Assembly: GCF_018332515.1 (NCBI RefSeq)
Contig: NZ_BOQD01000010.1
Span: 1-44,632 of the forward strand
Direction of reading: 5' to 3'
DNA from: Bacillus hominis
GTDB taxonomy: Bacteria; Bacillota; Bacilli; Bacillales; Bacillaceae_G
Length of the DNA stretch: 44,632 nucleotides
Shown: positions 15,549 to 24,355 of the stretch, piece by piece
How positions within the stretch are numbered: the stretch's first letter is position 1
How the letters are laid out: every line of letters begins with the position of its first letter
Translations under genes and position numbers: made by a program
Notes under the pieces: generated by a model
The model's input: only the letters and a program-made list of their open reading frames with translations
What the model was told of the DNA's origin: nothing
Databases searched by the model: none

Positions 15549-16964
15549 ATGAAAACAAATAAAATCCTTAAAAACGCCTCCTACCTATTTGTAGGAAATA
15601 TTACTGTTCGATTTGTGCTTGCTATTGCGACGATTTTCTTTGCAAGATATGTTTCACCAGGTGAGTACGGTATGTTTACAACAGCGTTAGCAGTTTCCGC
15701 TGTTATTTGTTACTTTACAGATGCAGGTTTGACACATACATTTATGCGTGAAGGAACAAGAAGTGACGCTAACATTAGTGTACTAATCAGCAGCTATTTA
15801 CGCATTCGTTTAGTATTAGCCATCGTAATTTCTGTGCTCTTCGCTATTTTCGCTCAGTTCTTCTACGCTGATGCTTACTTACGTGCCATGGTATATTGGG
15901 TTGTACTACCGACCATGTTTGGAGCAACTTTACAAGGTGTTGGTATGGCTTACTTCCAGGTAACAGAACGTATGCAATTTACAGCGATTATTTCTGTAAT
16001 ACAAGGTGTAACAGCCGCAGCTGCGCTTCTACTAGGAATGTCATTTAAATGGTCACTTATGATGGTCGCTGCCATGTACGGGATTTCTAGTCTTGTAACA
16101 GGAGTCATCGCCTTCATAATGGTACTCCGCCATACAACAGTTCATAAAGGCTGGGACAAAGGCATTTTAGATCAACTGCTTATTTTCACAATCAATGGCA
16201 TTATCATTATGCTCTTACCACAGTTAGGGCCTATTATATTAGAAAAAGTTTCAACGTACGAGCAAGTTGGATTCTTTGGAGCTGCATCGAAAATACCCGC
16301 TGTACTTTATCAAATACCCGGTGTAATTGCAGCAGCCTTTTATCCAAAGTTATTTGCTTTTGGAAATGAAAAGAATATTGATGAACATAGAAAACTATCT
16401 CTGTTCGAATTAAAGCTTATGTCTTTCTTAGGAATGGGGATTTCTATCCCATTTATCGCCGATCCAAGCTTTTGGATTGTTACTTTATTAGGTGAAGAGT
16501 ACGCCCCAGCTGGTGACGCTCTTGCAATTTTAGCCTTTATGGTCATTTTACAATCTATCAACTACCCACTTGCTGATAATTTAACGACAATTGGTCAACA
16601 GTGGAAGCGTGCGACAACGATGGGGATTGGATTAGCTGTCGCTATCATAAGTTACATCGCATTAGGTAGCCAATTTGGAATGATGGGAGCTGCGGCAGCT
16701 GCTATCATTACCGAGATTACATTATTAATCGGATTTACTTTATTCGTTCGTAAAGGCTTTTCATTACTATTCAAAGGAATAATATTTAATAGCCTAGCAT
16801 TTATAATCAGTTACGCAATATACCGCACAACATTAATTAACTTACCTCCACTAATAGCTTTAACATTTACTGGTATATTGTACGGCATTATCGGTCTTGC
16901 CATTGATCCTCAAATACGCGGATTGATTTTAGGATTTATAAATAAAAAGCTAGTTAGAAAATAA
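15549..16964 (+). CDS. Polysaccharide flippase (Wzx/RfbX, MATE-like)
   Basis: A 471-aa membrane protein with about 14 TM segments of the MOP superfamily, predicted to move undecaprenyl-PP-linked glycans across the membrane. The N-terminus KNASYLFVGNITVRFVLAI and the motif FFARYVSPGEYGMFTTALA are typical of oligosaccharide repeat flippases. The ATG has GAAAGG 9 nt upstream. It lies downstream of the GT2 gene and upstream of yfhO, with a terminator right after it. It could export the product of the GT2 or a lipid-linked sugar used by YfhO; the sequence alone does not decide. Confidence 0.88.
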   Translation: MKTNKILKNASYLFVGNITVRFVLAIATIFFARYVSPGEYGMFTTALAVSAVICYFTDAGLTHTFMREGTRSDANISVLISSYLRIRLVLAIVISVLFAIFAQFFYADAYLRAMVYWVVLPTMFGATLQGVGMAYFQVTERMQFTAIISVIQGVTAAAALLLGMSFKWSLMMVAAMYGISSLVTGVIAFIMVLRHTTVHKGWDKGILDQLLIFTINGIIIMLLPQLGPIILEKVSTYEQVGFFGAASKIPAVLYQIPGVIAAAFYPKLFAFGNEKNIDEHRKLSLFELKLMSFLGMGISIPFIADPSFWIVTLLGEEYAPAGDALAILAFMVILQSINYPLADNLTTIGQQWKRATTMGIGLAVAIISYIALGSQFGMMGAAAAAIITEITLLIGFTLFVRKGFSLLFKGIIFNSLAFIISYAIYRTTLINLPPLIALTFTGILYGIIGLAIDPQIRGLILGFINKKLVRK

Positions 16965-16972
16965 ATAAAAAT

Positions 16973-17004
16973 AAAAACTTCAAATTAAATTTGAAGTTTT
17001 TATT
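16973..17004 (+). terminator. Flippase gene terminator
   Basis: A perfect 14-bp stem (16973-16986 with 16988-17001) with a minimal loop and following T-rich sequence. Confidence 0.88.
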
Positions 17005-17052
17005 TTATCTTCTTTACTTAGAATTAACCCTGTTTTCAATCTTTATCTTAAA

Positions 17053-17081
17053 TTGACTTGCCTTTCTGGAATGATTATACT
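17053..17081 (+). promoter_or_regulatory. Strong sigma-A-like promoter with a long yfhO leader
   Basis: TTGACT (17053-17058) and TATACT (17076-17081) are spaced exactly 17 bp. If used, the transcript has an approximately 220-nt untranslated leader before the yfhO ATG. The leader contains complementary GGCAATT and AATTGCC segments about 85 nt apart but no recognised riboswitch. Confidence 0.6.
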
Positions 17082-17310
17082 TGGAAACGAACAGCCCTAG
17101 ATGTACAACACCTAGTATTAAGGCAATTCGCAGTTAATCTTCCATACAAATATTAACTTGCCACACCACGAATTGTACAACTGAAAACTTTATTACTACC
17201 ATTAAAAATTGCCGATTCATCCATAGTTTTTTTTCATTATAAAACAATATCTAAATATGGAGAATGTGGTTTAAATCTGAATAATTGTATTGAGGAGGCT
17301 TATTCATTTA

Positions 17311-19986
17311 ATGACTTCAGAAGTAAATAAAAGAACCTTTTTTACTAAAAGCACACTTATTATCATTCCATTATTAATAATATGTGCATTTGCTTTTCAT
17401 TACTTTTTCCTAAAATCAGACAGTGTATTTTCTAGTACGGGAGATGCATTATCACAATTCAGCTTTTTTACATTCCTTTTACAACATGCATTTAAAGATG
17501 GGAATTTGTTTTGGTCTTGGGATTATGGCTTAGGTGGAGATTTATTCGGAGAATTTAGTTATTACTATAGTACAGCCCCATTTTTCTGGCTTACGCTCCT
17601 TCTTCCTAAACTAAATTTTGACCAAATCTTTGAGATGAAGCTATATATGAGTATTTTAAAAAGTACATTAGCGATGTTATTCATGTATGGCTCTTTACGT
17701 TATCATAATAAAACTATTTTTTCTTCTTTCATTTCTGCCATTATATATGGGGGATGTGTGACTTTTATTCGCCATTCTTTATTATGGGACTTCATGGCAG
17801 ATGCTATAGTGTTTCTACCTTTAGTAATATGGGGACTGGATAAATATATTTTAGAGCGAAAAAAGGGATTATTCCTGTTTGCAACAGCGCTTATGCTTGC
17901 ATCAAATTTCTATTTCGCTTTCATTACTAGCATTTTCATCTATATTTATGCCTTTTTCCAATATTTCGCTACACAGCAAAACAAAGCGATAAAAACATTT
18001 CTAACTTATTATATTAGAATTGCTTTTCTATATTCCTTATCACTAGGTTTAGCTGCTGTTTGCTTTATACCATCTGTAAATGGTGTATTTAGTTCAGATC
18101 GACTAGCTACAAAATTTACTGTTCCGTTATTTTTTGAAGATACGTTTTATAAAAACTTAATGGAAAGTATCTTTTTCATTAATAATACAGAGGATTATCA
18201 GCTCGCATTCCCAGTTTTCATCCTCTTCCTTATTACTAGCGCGCTTCTAATACGCAATAAACTTGTCACAAATAAGTTACTCTTTACAGGGTTTATGTTA
18301 GTTCTGTATATGATTCCATATACGTATTCCGTATTTAATGGTTTTTCTGCTATGCAATACAGATGGTTTTACCTATTTGCATTTGTGGTTGCCCAAACTT
18401 CAGCTTACATTTTAGATTGGATGCTACTTCACAAAAAGAAGGTCAACTATTTAATAGGTCCTTTGCTAGCAACAGCACTATTTATTTACGCATTCTATAG
18501 AAAAGTAAACATAAACGAACAACCACTAGAAACGATTGATAACATTTTAATTGGTACTACTGCTTTATCTATTATTACAATATTGCTATGGCGCTATTTA
18601 TCAAAAGTAGTCTTACAATCTTTCATTATATTAAATGTACTGGTCAATGTAATATGTATTAATTACGTCTATTCAGATACAGCTCTTAGTAAACACTTTA
18701 ATCAAGCAGGCGTAACGAAAGAATCATTACATGGGCCAGGTCTCGATAATAAGGATGAAATTGACGCAATTCGTTATATACAAAATCAAGATAAAGATTT
18801 TTATCGAATTATCAATCCAAACAATAATTATAAGAATACACCGATGCTGCAAGGTTATCATGGTACAAGTACTTATCAAAGCTTAGTCAATCATGATGTT
18901 CATGACTTTATGAAAAATAAGTACAATGTTTTCCAAGGATATGATAGTCCATCTATGTTCTTCCAGTTAGATAAACGACTATTCCTTGAGAACATGCTAG
19001 GGGTAAAATATTATGTATTAAGTGAAGGTGCTAATAAAACTGATATTCCATATGGTTATACGTATTTACAACAAGTAGGTCCTTACAACATTTATAAAAA
19101 CGAATTTGCATTACCATTAGGCTATGTATACGAAGCTGGTATAAGTGATGAAGAATTTTCAAAACTTAATTTCGCCGAGAGAGATCAACTTTTATTAGAT
19201 GCTGTAGTTGTAGATAACGTTGGAAGTCTTCCTTTAAAACACTTTAATACAAAACAGCTAGATTCAAAACAAATTAAGATTAATCCAAATAAAATTAAGT
19301 TGGAAAATATAGAGAAAGAGAAAGATATACTTACTGTTCATGAAAATGGGCGTATAATAGTACCTGTTGATAATACCGATATGTTAGGTGATCTCCTTGT
19401 TGAAATTAAAATTAGAAATATAAATAAGGAATCATTTGGGGTTAATGTGAATGACAAATCTATGATAAAAGGTAATGAAGATGGAGCTTATGCTTACCCG
19501 TTAGAAAGATTTGTTTACAATTTAGGAAAAGATGCGAAGCCAACTGAGCTAATCATTTCTATCCCTACTCCTGGTCAATATGAGTTTAAAGACTTACAAA
19601 TCAACAGTACCAACTATAAAACTGTCCCGAAAAAAGTGAATACTTTAAAAGAAAATAGCCTACAAAATATTTACTATAAAGGTAACTACTTAAAAGGTAA
19701 TATTAATTCTACTAAAGATGGATTACTATATTTATCTGTACCATATAGTAAAGGATGGTCAATACAGGTTGACGGTAAAGAAACTGAGTTTACGAAGGCT
19801 AATTCTTCCTTTATTGGTGTTCCTATTTCAAAAGGGCAGCATGTAGTTGAAATGAAATACGTCACACCTTATTTCAAAATGGGTCTCGTTATTTCTATCA
19901 TTTCATTTATCATTTGTATCTCGCTTCTAGTTCTTGGAGATAAGGATCGATATACAAAATTTAAAAGTCGTTTTAAAAAAAGTTAG
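17311..19986 (+). CDS. yfhO: YfhO family GT-C membrane glycosyltransferase
   Basis: An 891-aa protein with about 12-13 TM helices in the first ~500 residues and a large outer C-terminal domain, ending in one more TM. This is the YfhO layout. In B. subtilis YfhO acts with CsbB and GtcA to put GlcNAc from a polyprenyl-phosphate carrier onto lipoteichoic acid. The first outer loop has the acidic STGDALSQFSFF motif, and PYSKGWSIQVDG near the C-terminus is characteristic. An in-frame TTG at 17290 overlaps the GAGGAGG ribosome site, so the ATG at 17311 (MTSEVNK) is chosen, though its 12-nt spacing is long. A CsbB-like gene follows directly. The acceptor polymer in this organism is unknown. Confidence 0.88.
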   Translation: MTSEVNKRTFFTKSTLIIIPLLIICAFAFHYFFLKSDSVFSSTGDALSQFSFFTFLLQHAFKDGNLFWSWDYGLGGDLFGEFSYYYSTAPFFWLTLLLPKLNFDQIFEMKLYMSILKSTLAMLFMYGSLRYHNKTIFSSFISAIIYGGCVTFIRHSLLWDFMADAIVFLPLVIWGLDKYILERKKGLFLFATALMLASNFYFAFITSIFIYIYAFFQYFATQQNKAIKTFLTYYIRIAFLYSLSLGLAAVCFIPSVNGVFSSDRLATKFTVPLFFEDTFYKNLMESIFFINNTEDYQLAFPVFILFLITSALLIRNKLVTNKLLFTGFMLVLYMIPYTYSVFNGFSAMQYRWFYLFAFVVAQTSAYILDWMLLHKKKVNYLIGPLLATALFIYAFYRKVNINEQPLETIDNILIGTTALSIITILLWRYLSKVVLQSFIILNVLVNVICINYVYSDTALSKHFNQAGVTKESLHGPGLDNKDEIDAIRYIQNQDKDFYRIINPNNNYKNTPMLQGYHGTSTYQSLVNHDVHDFMKNKYNVFQGYDSPSMFFQLDKRLFLENMLGVKYYVLSEGANKTDIPYGYTYLQQVGPYNIYKNEFALPLGYVYEAGISDEEFSKLNFAERDQLLLDAVVVDNVGSLPLKHFNTKQLDSKQIKINPNKIKLENIEKEKDILTVHENGRIIVPVDNTDMLGDLLVEIKIRNINKESFGVNVNDKSMIKGNEDGAYAYPLERFVYNLGKDAKPTELIISIPTPGQYEFKDLQINSTNYKTVPKKVNTLKENSLQNIYYKGNYLKGNINSTKDGLLYLSVPYSKGWSIQVDGKETEFTKANSSFIGVPISKGQHVVEMKYVTPYFKMGLVISIISFIICISLLVLGDKDRYTKFKSRFKKS

Positions 19987-19997
19987 TAAAATAAAGT

Positions 19998-20036
19998 GAA
20001 GTAAAAGTTGAAGATAATTGCTTCAACTTTTACTTC
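19998..20036. terminator. Perfect 16-bp hairpin between yfhO and the csbB-like gene
   Basis: Bases 19998-20013 and 20021-20036 pair perfectly around a 7-nt loop, with one more A-T pair outside. There is no T-run after it, only TGCTCAG. It could be a weak terminator, a processing site or an mRNA stabiliser that sets the ratio of the two genes. Confidence 0.55.
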
Positions 20037-20073
20037 ATGCTCAGTTTAAAATTACACCTAAGGAGGTCCTAAC

Positions 20074-21012
20074 ATGACCCTTTCAATAGTAGTACCTTGT
20101 TATAATGAGGAGAAGGTGCTTCGAGCTTTCTATTCAGAGACTTCTCTTGAAATTCATAAGCTAACTACTAATTATGAATTTGTTTTCGTCAATGATGGAA
20201 GTAAAGATAATACATTAGAGATTCTACGTGACCTAGCCGATTCAGACTCAAATGTGCATTATATATCATTTAGTAGGAATTTTGGAAAAGAAGCTGCTAT
20301 GCTTGCCGGTCTAAAGTACGCTACAGGCGACGCTGTGGTTATTATGGATGCTGATTTACAACATCCACCCGAACTAATAAAAGATATGTTAGACGGCTAT
20401 AATAACGGCTATGATCAAGTAATTGCAAAGCGAACTAGAACAGGTGATTCACCAGTACGCTCTTTCGTTTCTCGCTTATATTATAAAGTCATGAATAAAT
20501 TCGTTGATATTGAGCTAGTAGATGGCATCGGTGATTTTAGACTTTTAAGTAGAAGTGCAGTCGATTCATTACTATCTCTAACTGAATACAATCGTTTTTC
20601 AAAAGGTTTATTTTCTTGGATTGGTTTCAAGGAACAAATTATTGAATACGAAAATGTATTACGTTCTGACGGAGAAAGTAAATGGACTTTCTCTAAGTTA
20701 TTAAATTACGGGATAGATGGTGTAATTTCGTTTAACAATAAACCATTGCGATTATCTATATACCTTGGATTATTAACAACGCTTTTAGCTGTTTTATATG
20801 TAATCACTACATTTATTCAAATTACTGTTAGCGGCGTCGATGTACCAGGATACTTTACATTAATTTCTGCCATATTATTTATCGGTGGTATTCAACTCAT
20901 TTTCCTAGGAGTTATCGGTGAATACATCGGTCGTATTTATTACGAAACAAAGCGTAGACCACATTTCATTGTAGCAGAGAAAAAAGTTAGTAAAGTAAAA
21001 CAAAAAGTTTAG
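20074..21012 (+). CDS. csbB: CsbB-like GT2: polyprenyl-phosphate sugar synthase
   Basis: A 312-aa enzyme of the DPM1/GtrB/CsbB group, which loads a sugar from a nucleotide donor onto undecaprenyl phosphate. The cytoplasmic GT2 domain has VVPCYNEEKVL, VNDGSKDNT, MDADLQHPPEL (DxD) and GDFRLLSR. Two C-terminal TM helices (about residues 228-250 and 262-285) anchor it. The ATG is preceded by AAGGAGG. It follows yfhO on the same strand and is followed by a strong terminator, so the two probably form one unit. B. subtilis CsbB is the closest remembered homologue; sugar identity (GlcNAc there) is not proven here. Confidence 0.88.
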   Translation: MTLSIVVPCYNEEKVLRAFYSETSLEIHKLTTNYEFVFVNDGSKDNTLEILRDLADSDSNVHYISFSRNFGKEAAMLAGLKYATGDAVVIMDADLQHPPELIKDMLDGYNNGYDQVIAKRTRTGDSPVRSFVSRLYYKVMNKFVDIELVDGIGDFRLLSRSAVDSLLSLTEYNRFSKGLFSWIGFKEQIIEYENVLRSDGESKWTFSKLLNYGIDGVISFNNKPLRLSIYLGLLTTLLAVLYVITTFIQITVSGVDVPGYFTLISAILFIGGIQLIFLGVIGEYIGRIYYETKRRPHFIVAEKKVSKVKQKV

Positions 21013-21050
21013 TAAAAAAGTTACTTCTGTAAATAGAAGTAACTTTTTTA
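21013..21050 (+). terminator. csbB-like gene terminator
   Basis: A perfect 16-bp stem (21013-21028 with 21035-21050) whose 3' arm ends in TTTTTTA. It lies at the stop codon. Confidence 0.9.
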
Positions 21051-21180
21051 CTATTATATTCCCCAAAAAAATTAACGCAACATAATTCTTGAAAAAATAT
21101 ACATTTTGAAATGATAGCATTATATGAAAGAATTTAGTATCATGATTCAAGGTACTATTTCAAGTTGGACGGAGGATACT

Positions 21181-22734
21181 ATGAGCTTATTAACAGTCGA
21201 AAAACTAGGACATACATTTGGTGATCGTACATTATTTAAAGATGTATCTATGCGATTACTAGCAGGTGAGCACGTTGGATTAGTCGGTGCAAATGGTGTT
21301 GGTAAATCAACATTTATGAATATTATTACTGGTCAACTTATTCACGACCAAGGTCGCGTAGAGTGGACACCAGGTACACATTACGGTTACTTAGACCAGC
21401 ATACAATTTTAACACCTGGTCGTACAATCCGTGATGTATTAGCAGACGCATTTTTACCTTTATTTGAAAAAGAAAACGCGTTAAATGAAGTTACAGAAAA
21501 AATGGGAACAGCTACACCAGAAGAATTAGAGGACCTTCTTGAGCAAATGGCCGAAATACAAGATGCTCTGGAAGCAGGCGGTTTCTATTTACTAGATATG
21601 AAAATCGAAGAAGCAGCACGGGGTCTTGGAATTGATGCAATCGGTTTAGATCGTGATGTTTCAGCACTAAGTGGTGGACAACGTACAAAAGTATTACTTG
21701 CTAAACTATTACTTGAACAACCAGAAGTATTATTACTCGATGAGCCTACCAACTATCTAGACGTTGAACACATTAATTGGTTATCGAATTATTTAAAAGA
21801 ATACCCGCATGCATTCTTATTAATTTCCCATGATACGGAATTTATGAATAAATGTGTTGATGTTATTTTCCATCTAGAATTCACGAAGATGACGCGCTAT
21901 ACAGCGACATACGAAAAATTCCTAGAACTAGCAGAAATCAATAAAAATCAACATATAAACGCTTATGAAAAGCAGCGCGAGTTTATTAAAAAGCAAGAGG
22001 ACTTCATTGCGAAGAACAAAGCTCGTTATTCAACTACAGGTCGTGCAAAGAGTCGTCAAAAACAGCTTGATCGTATGGAGCTTATTGATCGTCCTGAAAC
22101 GGCAATTAAGCCAGAATTCTCATTTAAAGAATGTCGTGCGAGTAGCCGTTTCGTCTTTGAAGGTGAAGATGTAGAAATCGGATATACACACGCATTACTA
22201 CCAAAACTAACAATGACAATTGAACGCGGTGAAAAAATTGCTATCGTTGGATGTAATGGTGTTGGTAAATCAACATTACTAAAAACGATTTTAGGAAAAA
22301 ATAAACCTTTAAGTGGTAAAACGAGCCTTGGTGACTTCTTAGAGCCTGCATACTTCGAGCAAGAAGTTAAAGCTGATAATATAACACCAATTGATGACGT
22401 CTGGAACACATTCCCTAGCATGGACCAACATCAAATTCGTGCAATGTTAGCGAAATGTGGATTGAAGAATGAACATATTTCTCGCCCATTAAATCAATTA
22501 AGTGGTGGGGAACAAGCAAAAGTTCGCTTATGTAAACTAATGGGTGAAGAAAGTAACTGGCTACTATTCGATGAGCCAACGAACCACCTTGATGTTACAG
22601 CAAAAGAAGAACTTAAAAAAGCTATGAAAGCATATAAGGGGACAATTCTTCTTGTATGTCACGAACCCGACTTCTATGAAGACTGGATAACAAAAGTTTG
22701 GAATGTTGAAGAGTGGGCAGAAAAAAACAACTAA
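21181..22734 (+). CDS. ABC-F family ATPase (YfmM-like)
   Basis: A 517-aa soluble protein with two ABC cassettes and no TM segments, very close in length and sequence to B. subtilis YfmM. ABC-F proteins bind the ribosomal E site and act on stalled translation; some give antibiotic resistance. Walker A motifs are GANGVGKST (about 36-44) and GCNGVGKST; signatures are LSGGQ and LSGGE; Walker B motifs are LLLDEPTNYLD and LLFDEPTNHLD. The linker between cassettes is charged and helical. The ATG at 21181 sits 5 nt after GGAGG. An upstream in-frame ATG at 21124 lacks a ribosome site and was rejected. It is monocistronic and unrelated in function to its envelope neighbours. Confidence 0.9.
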   Translation: MSLLTVEKLGHTFGDRTLFKDVSMRLLAGEHVGLVGANGVGKSTFMNIITGQLIHDQGRVEWTPGTHYGYLDQHTILTPGRTIRDVLADAFLPLFEKENALNEVTEKMGTATPEELEDLLEQMAEIQDALEAGGFYLLDMKIEEAARGLGIDAIGLDRDVSALSGGQRTKVLLAKLLLEQPEVLLLDEPTNYLDVEHINWLSNYLKEYPHAFLLISHDTEFMNKCVDVIFHLEFTKMTRYTATYEKFLELAEINKNQHINAYEKQREFIKKQEDFIAKNKARYSTTGRAKSRQKQLDRMELIDRPETAIKPEFSFKECRASSRFVFEGEDVEIGYTHALLPKLTMTIERGEKIAIVGCNGVGKSTLLKTILGKNKPLSGKTSLGDFLEPAYFEQEVKADNITPIDDVWNTFPSMDQHQIRAMLAKCGLKNEHISRPLNQLSGGEQAKVRLCKLMGEESNWLLFDEPTNHLDVTAKEELKKAMKAYKGTILLVCHEPDFYEDWITKVWNVEEWAEKNN

Positions 22735-22756
22735 ATTATTTCATGTCAGTAAAAAC

Positions 22757-22796
22757 GGACCGTTCCTAAAAGATATTTAGGGACGGCCTTTTTTTA
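22757..22796 (+). terminator. ABC-F gene terminator
   Basis: A GC-containing stem (CCGTTCCTAAA with TTTAGGGACGG, one G-T pair) followed by TTTTTTT. Confidence 0.9.
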
Positions 22797-22948
22797 TACA
22801 TAATGATTTTTTTCTCTCTCACCACTTACGAGAACCTCTCACAATATAAAGAAATTAAAAATGTAAATGATATCCTAAATTTTATAATCTTACATTCTAA
22901 AGATAATTTTGGTATCATTTAAATAAAATAGGAGAGGAATTAATTGAA

Positions 22949-24343
22949 ATGGTATTTAGTAACCTTGTCTTTTTATGTTTATTTTTACCCGCTGTACTCT
23001 TAATTTATTATGCTGTACGCAAAGAACTACAAAATATAGTTTTATTATTTTTTAGTTTAGTATTTTATGCTTGGGGCGAACCCATTTATGTTTTCCTAAT
23101 GCTGTTCTCTATCTTTGTTAACTATTGGTTTGGTATCTTGTTAGGGAATAGTCGCTTCACAAATGGGCAAAGAAAACTATTATTAACGTTTGCAATTGTA
23201 ATGAACACAGCTATTTTAGGATATTTTAAATACGCAAACTTTTTAGTGGATAATATTAATTCTATCTTCCATACCAATATTATTCTTGAAAAAATACCTT
23301 TACCAATTGGTATTTCATTTTTCACGTTCCATGCGATGAGTTATATTATCGACATTTATAAGAAAAAAGTCGATGCTCAACGAAATATCTTTGATTTGGC
23401 TTTATACTTTACTGTATTTCCACAATTAGTAGCAGGACCAATTGTTCGTTATAATACAATTTCTCACCAATTACACCAGCGAACTGTTGATGCCGAAAAA
23501 TTCTCTGAAGGAGTTCGCCGTTTTATTATTGGTTTAGGGAAAAAAGTTTTAATTGCTAACCAATTAGGTGCTATAGCCGATGAGATTTTCGCAATGAACC
23601 CTTCTGATATGAGTGTATCATTAGCTTGGATGGGAGCCATTGCCTATACGCTACAAATTTACTTTGATTTTTCTGGATATAGTGACATGGCAATTGGATT
23701 AGGAAAGATGTTTGGATTTGATTTTCTAGAAAACTTTAATTATCCATATATCTCAAAATCCATTTCTGAATTTTGGCGTCGTTGGCATATTTCGCTCGGT
23801 TCTTGGTTCCGCGATTATGTCTATATTCCTCTTGGAGGAAATCGCGTTACAACTTGGAAAATTTATCGTAACCTCTTCATCGTATGGGGGTTAACTGGTT
23901 TTTGGCATGGTGCCAGTTGGACCTTTATGATTTGGGGTATTTATTATGGAATGCTAATTGCACTTGAAAAAGCAGGACTTGAAAATCTACTTCAAAAATT
24001 ATGGAGTCCTCTCCAACATATTTACGTTATGTTTTTAGTTATTATTGGATGGGTATTTTTCCGCGCAGATAATTTCAGTTATTGCCTTGAATTTTTAAAA
24101 TCCATGTTCGGATTTAACGGTCCGTTAACAGATATTAATAGTTATTTCTATGTAATGAATTATTGGGGCATTTTCCTATTAGCTATTATTACTGCAGCGC
24201 CCGTATTTCCATGGTTACAAAAAGTGTTATCAACAAAAAGATTTGCTGTTTTATCGCCAATATATTATTTAAGTATTTTAGTCATTGTTTTAGTATTCCT
24301 AACAAATGCAACTTATAATCCATTTATTTATTTCCGTTTTTAA
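22949..24343 (+). CDS. MBOAT O-acyltransferase (AlgI/PatA/DltB-like)
   Basis: A 464-aa polytopic protein of the MBOAT family, moving an acyl (probably acetyl) group across the membrane for glycan O-acetylation. Hallmarks: FWRRWHISLGSWFRDYVYIPLGG (about residues 274-296) and the invariant His320 in GFWHGASWTFMIWG. About 11 TM segments. It starts ATG with GGAGAGG 11 nt upstream. It ends 12 bp before an SGNH-type partner, the PatA-PatB/AlgI-AlgJ arrangement. In B. anthracis and B. cereus, PatA/PatB pairs O-acetylate the secondary cell wall polysaccharide. Which paralogue this is cannot be decided here. Confidence 0.9.
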   Translation: MVFSNLVFLCLFLPAVLLIYYAVRKELQNIVLLFFSLVFYAWGEPIYVFLMLFSIFVNYWFGILLGNSRFTNGQRKLLLTFAIVMNTAILGYFKYANFLVDNINSIFHTNIILEKIPLPIGISFFTFHAMSYIIDIYKKKVDAQRNIFDLALYFTVFPQLVAGPIVRYNTISHQLHQRTVDAEKFSEGVRRFIIGLGKKVLIANQLGAIADEIFAMNPSDMSVSLAWMGAIAYTLQIYFDFSGYSDMAIGLGKMFGFDFLENFNYPYISKSISEFWRRWHISLGSWFRDYVYIPLGGNRVTTWKIYRNLFIVWGLTGFWHGASWTFMIWGIYYGMLIALEKAGLENLLQKLWSPLQHIYVMFLVIIGWVFFRADNFSYCLEFLKSMFGFNGPLTDINSYFYVMNYWGIFLLAIITAAPVFPWLQKVLSTKRFAVLSPIYYLSILVIVLVFLTNATYNPFIYFRF

Positions 24344-24355
24344 AGGAGGTTCACT

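Noticed and set aside
21181-22734. Reading the ABC-F ATPase as the ATPase of a polysaccharide exporter
   Set aside because: It has two fused cassettes with the ABC-F linker, no membrane partner gene, and its own promoter region and terminator.
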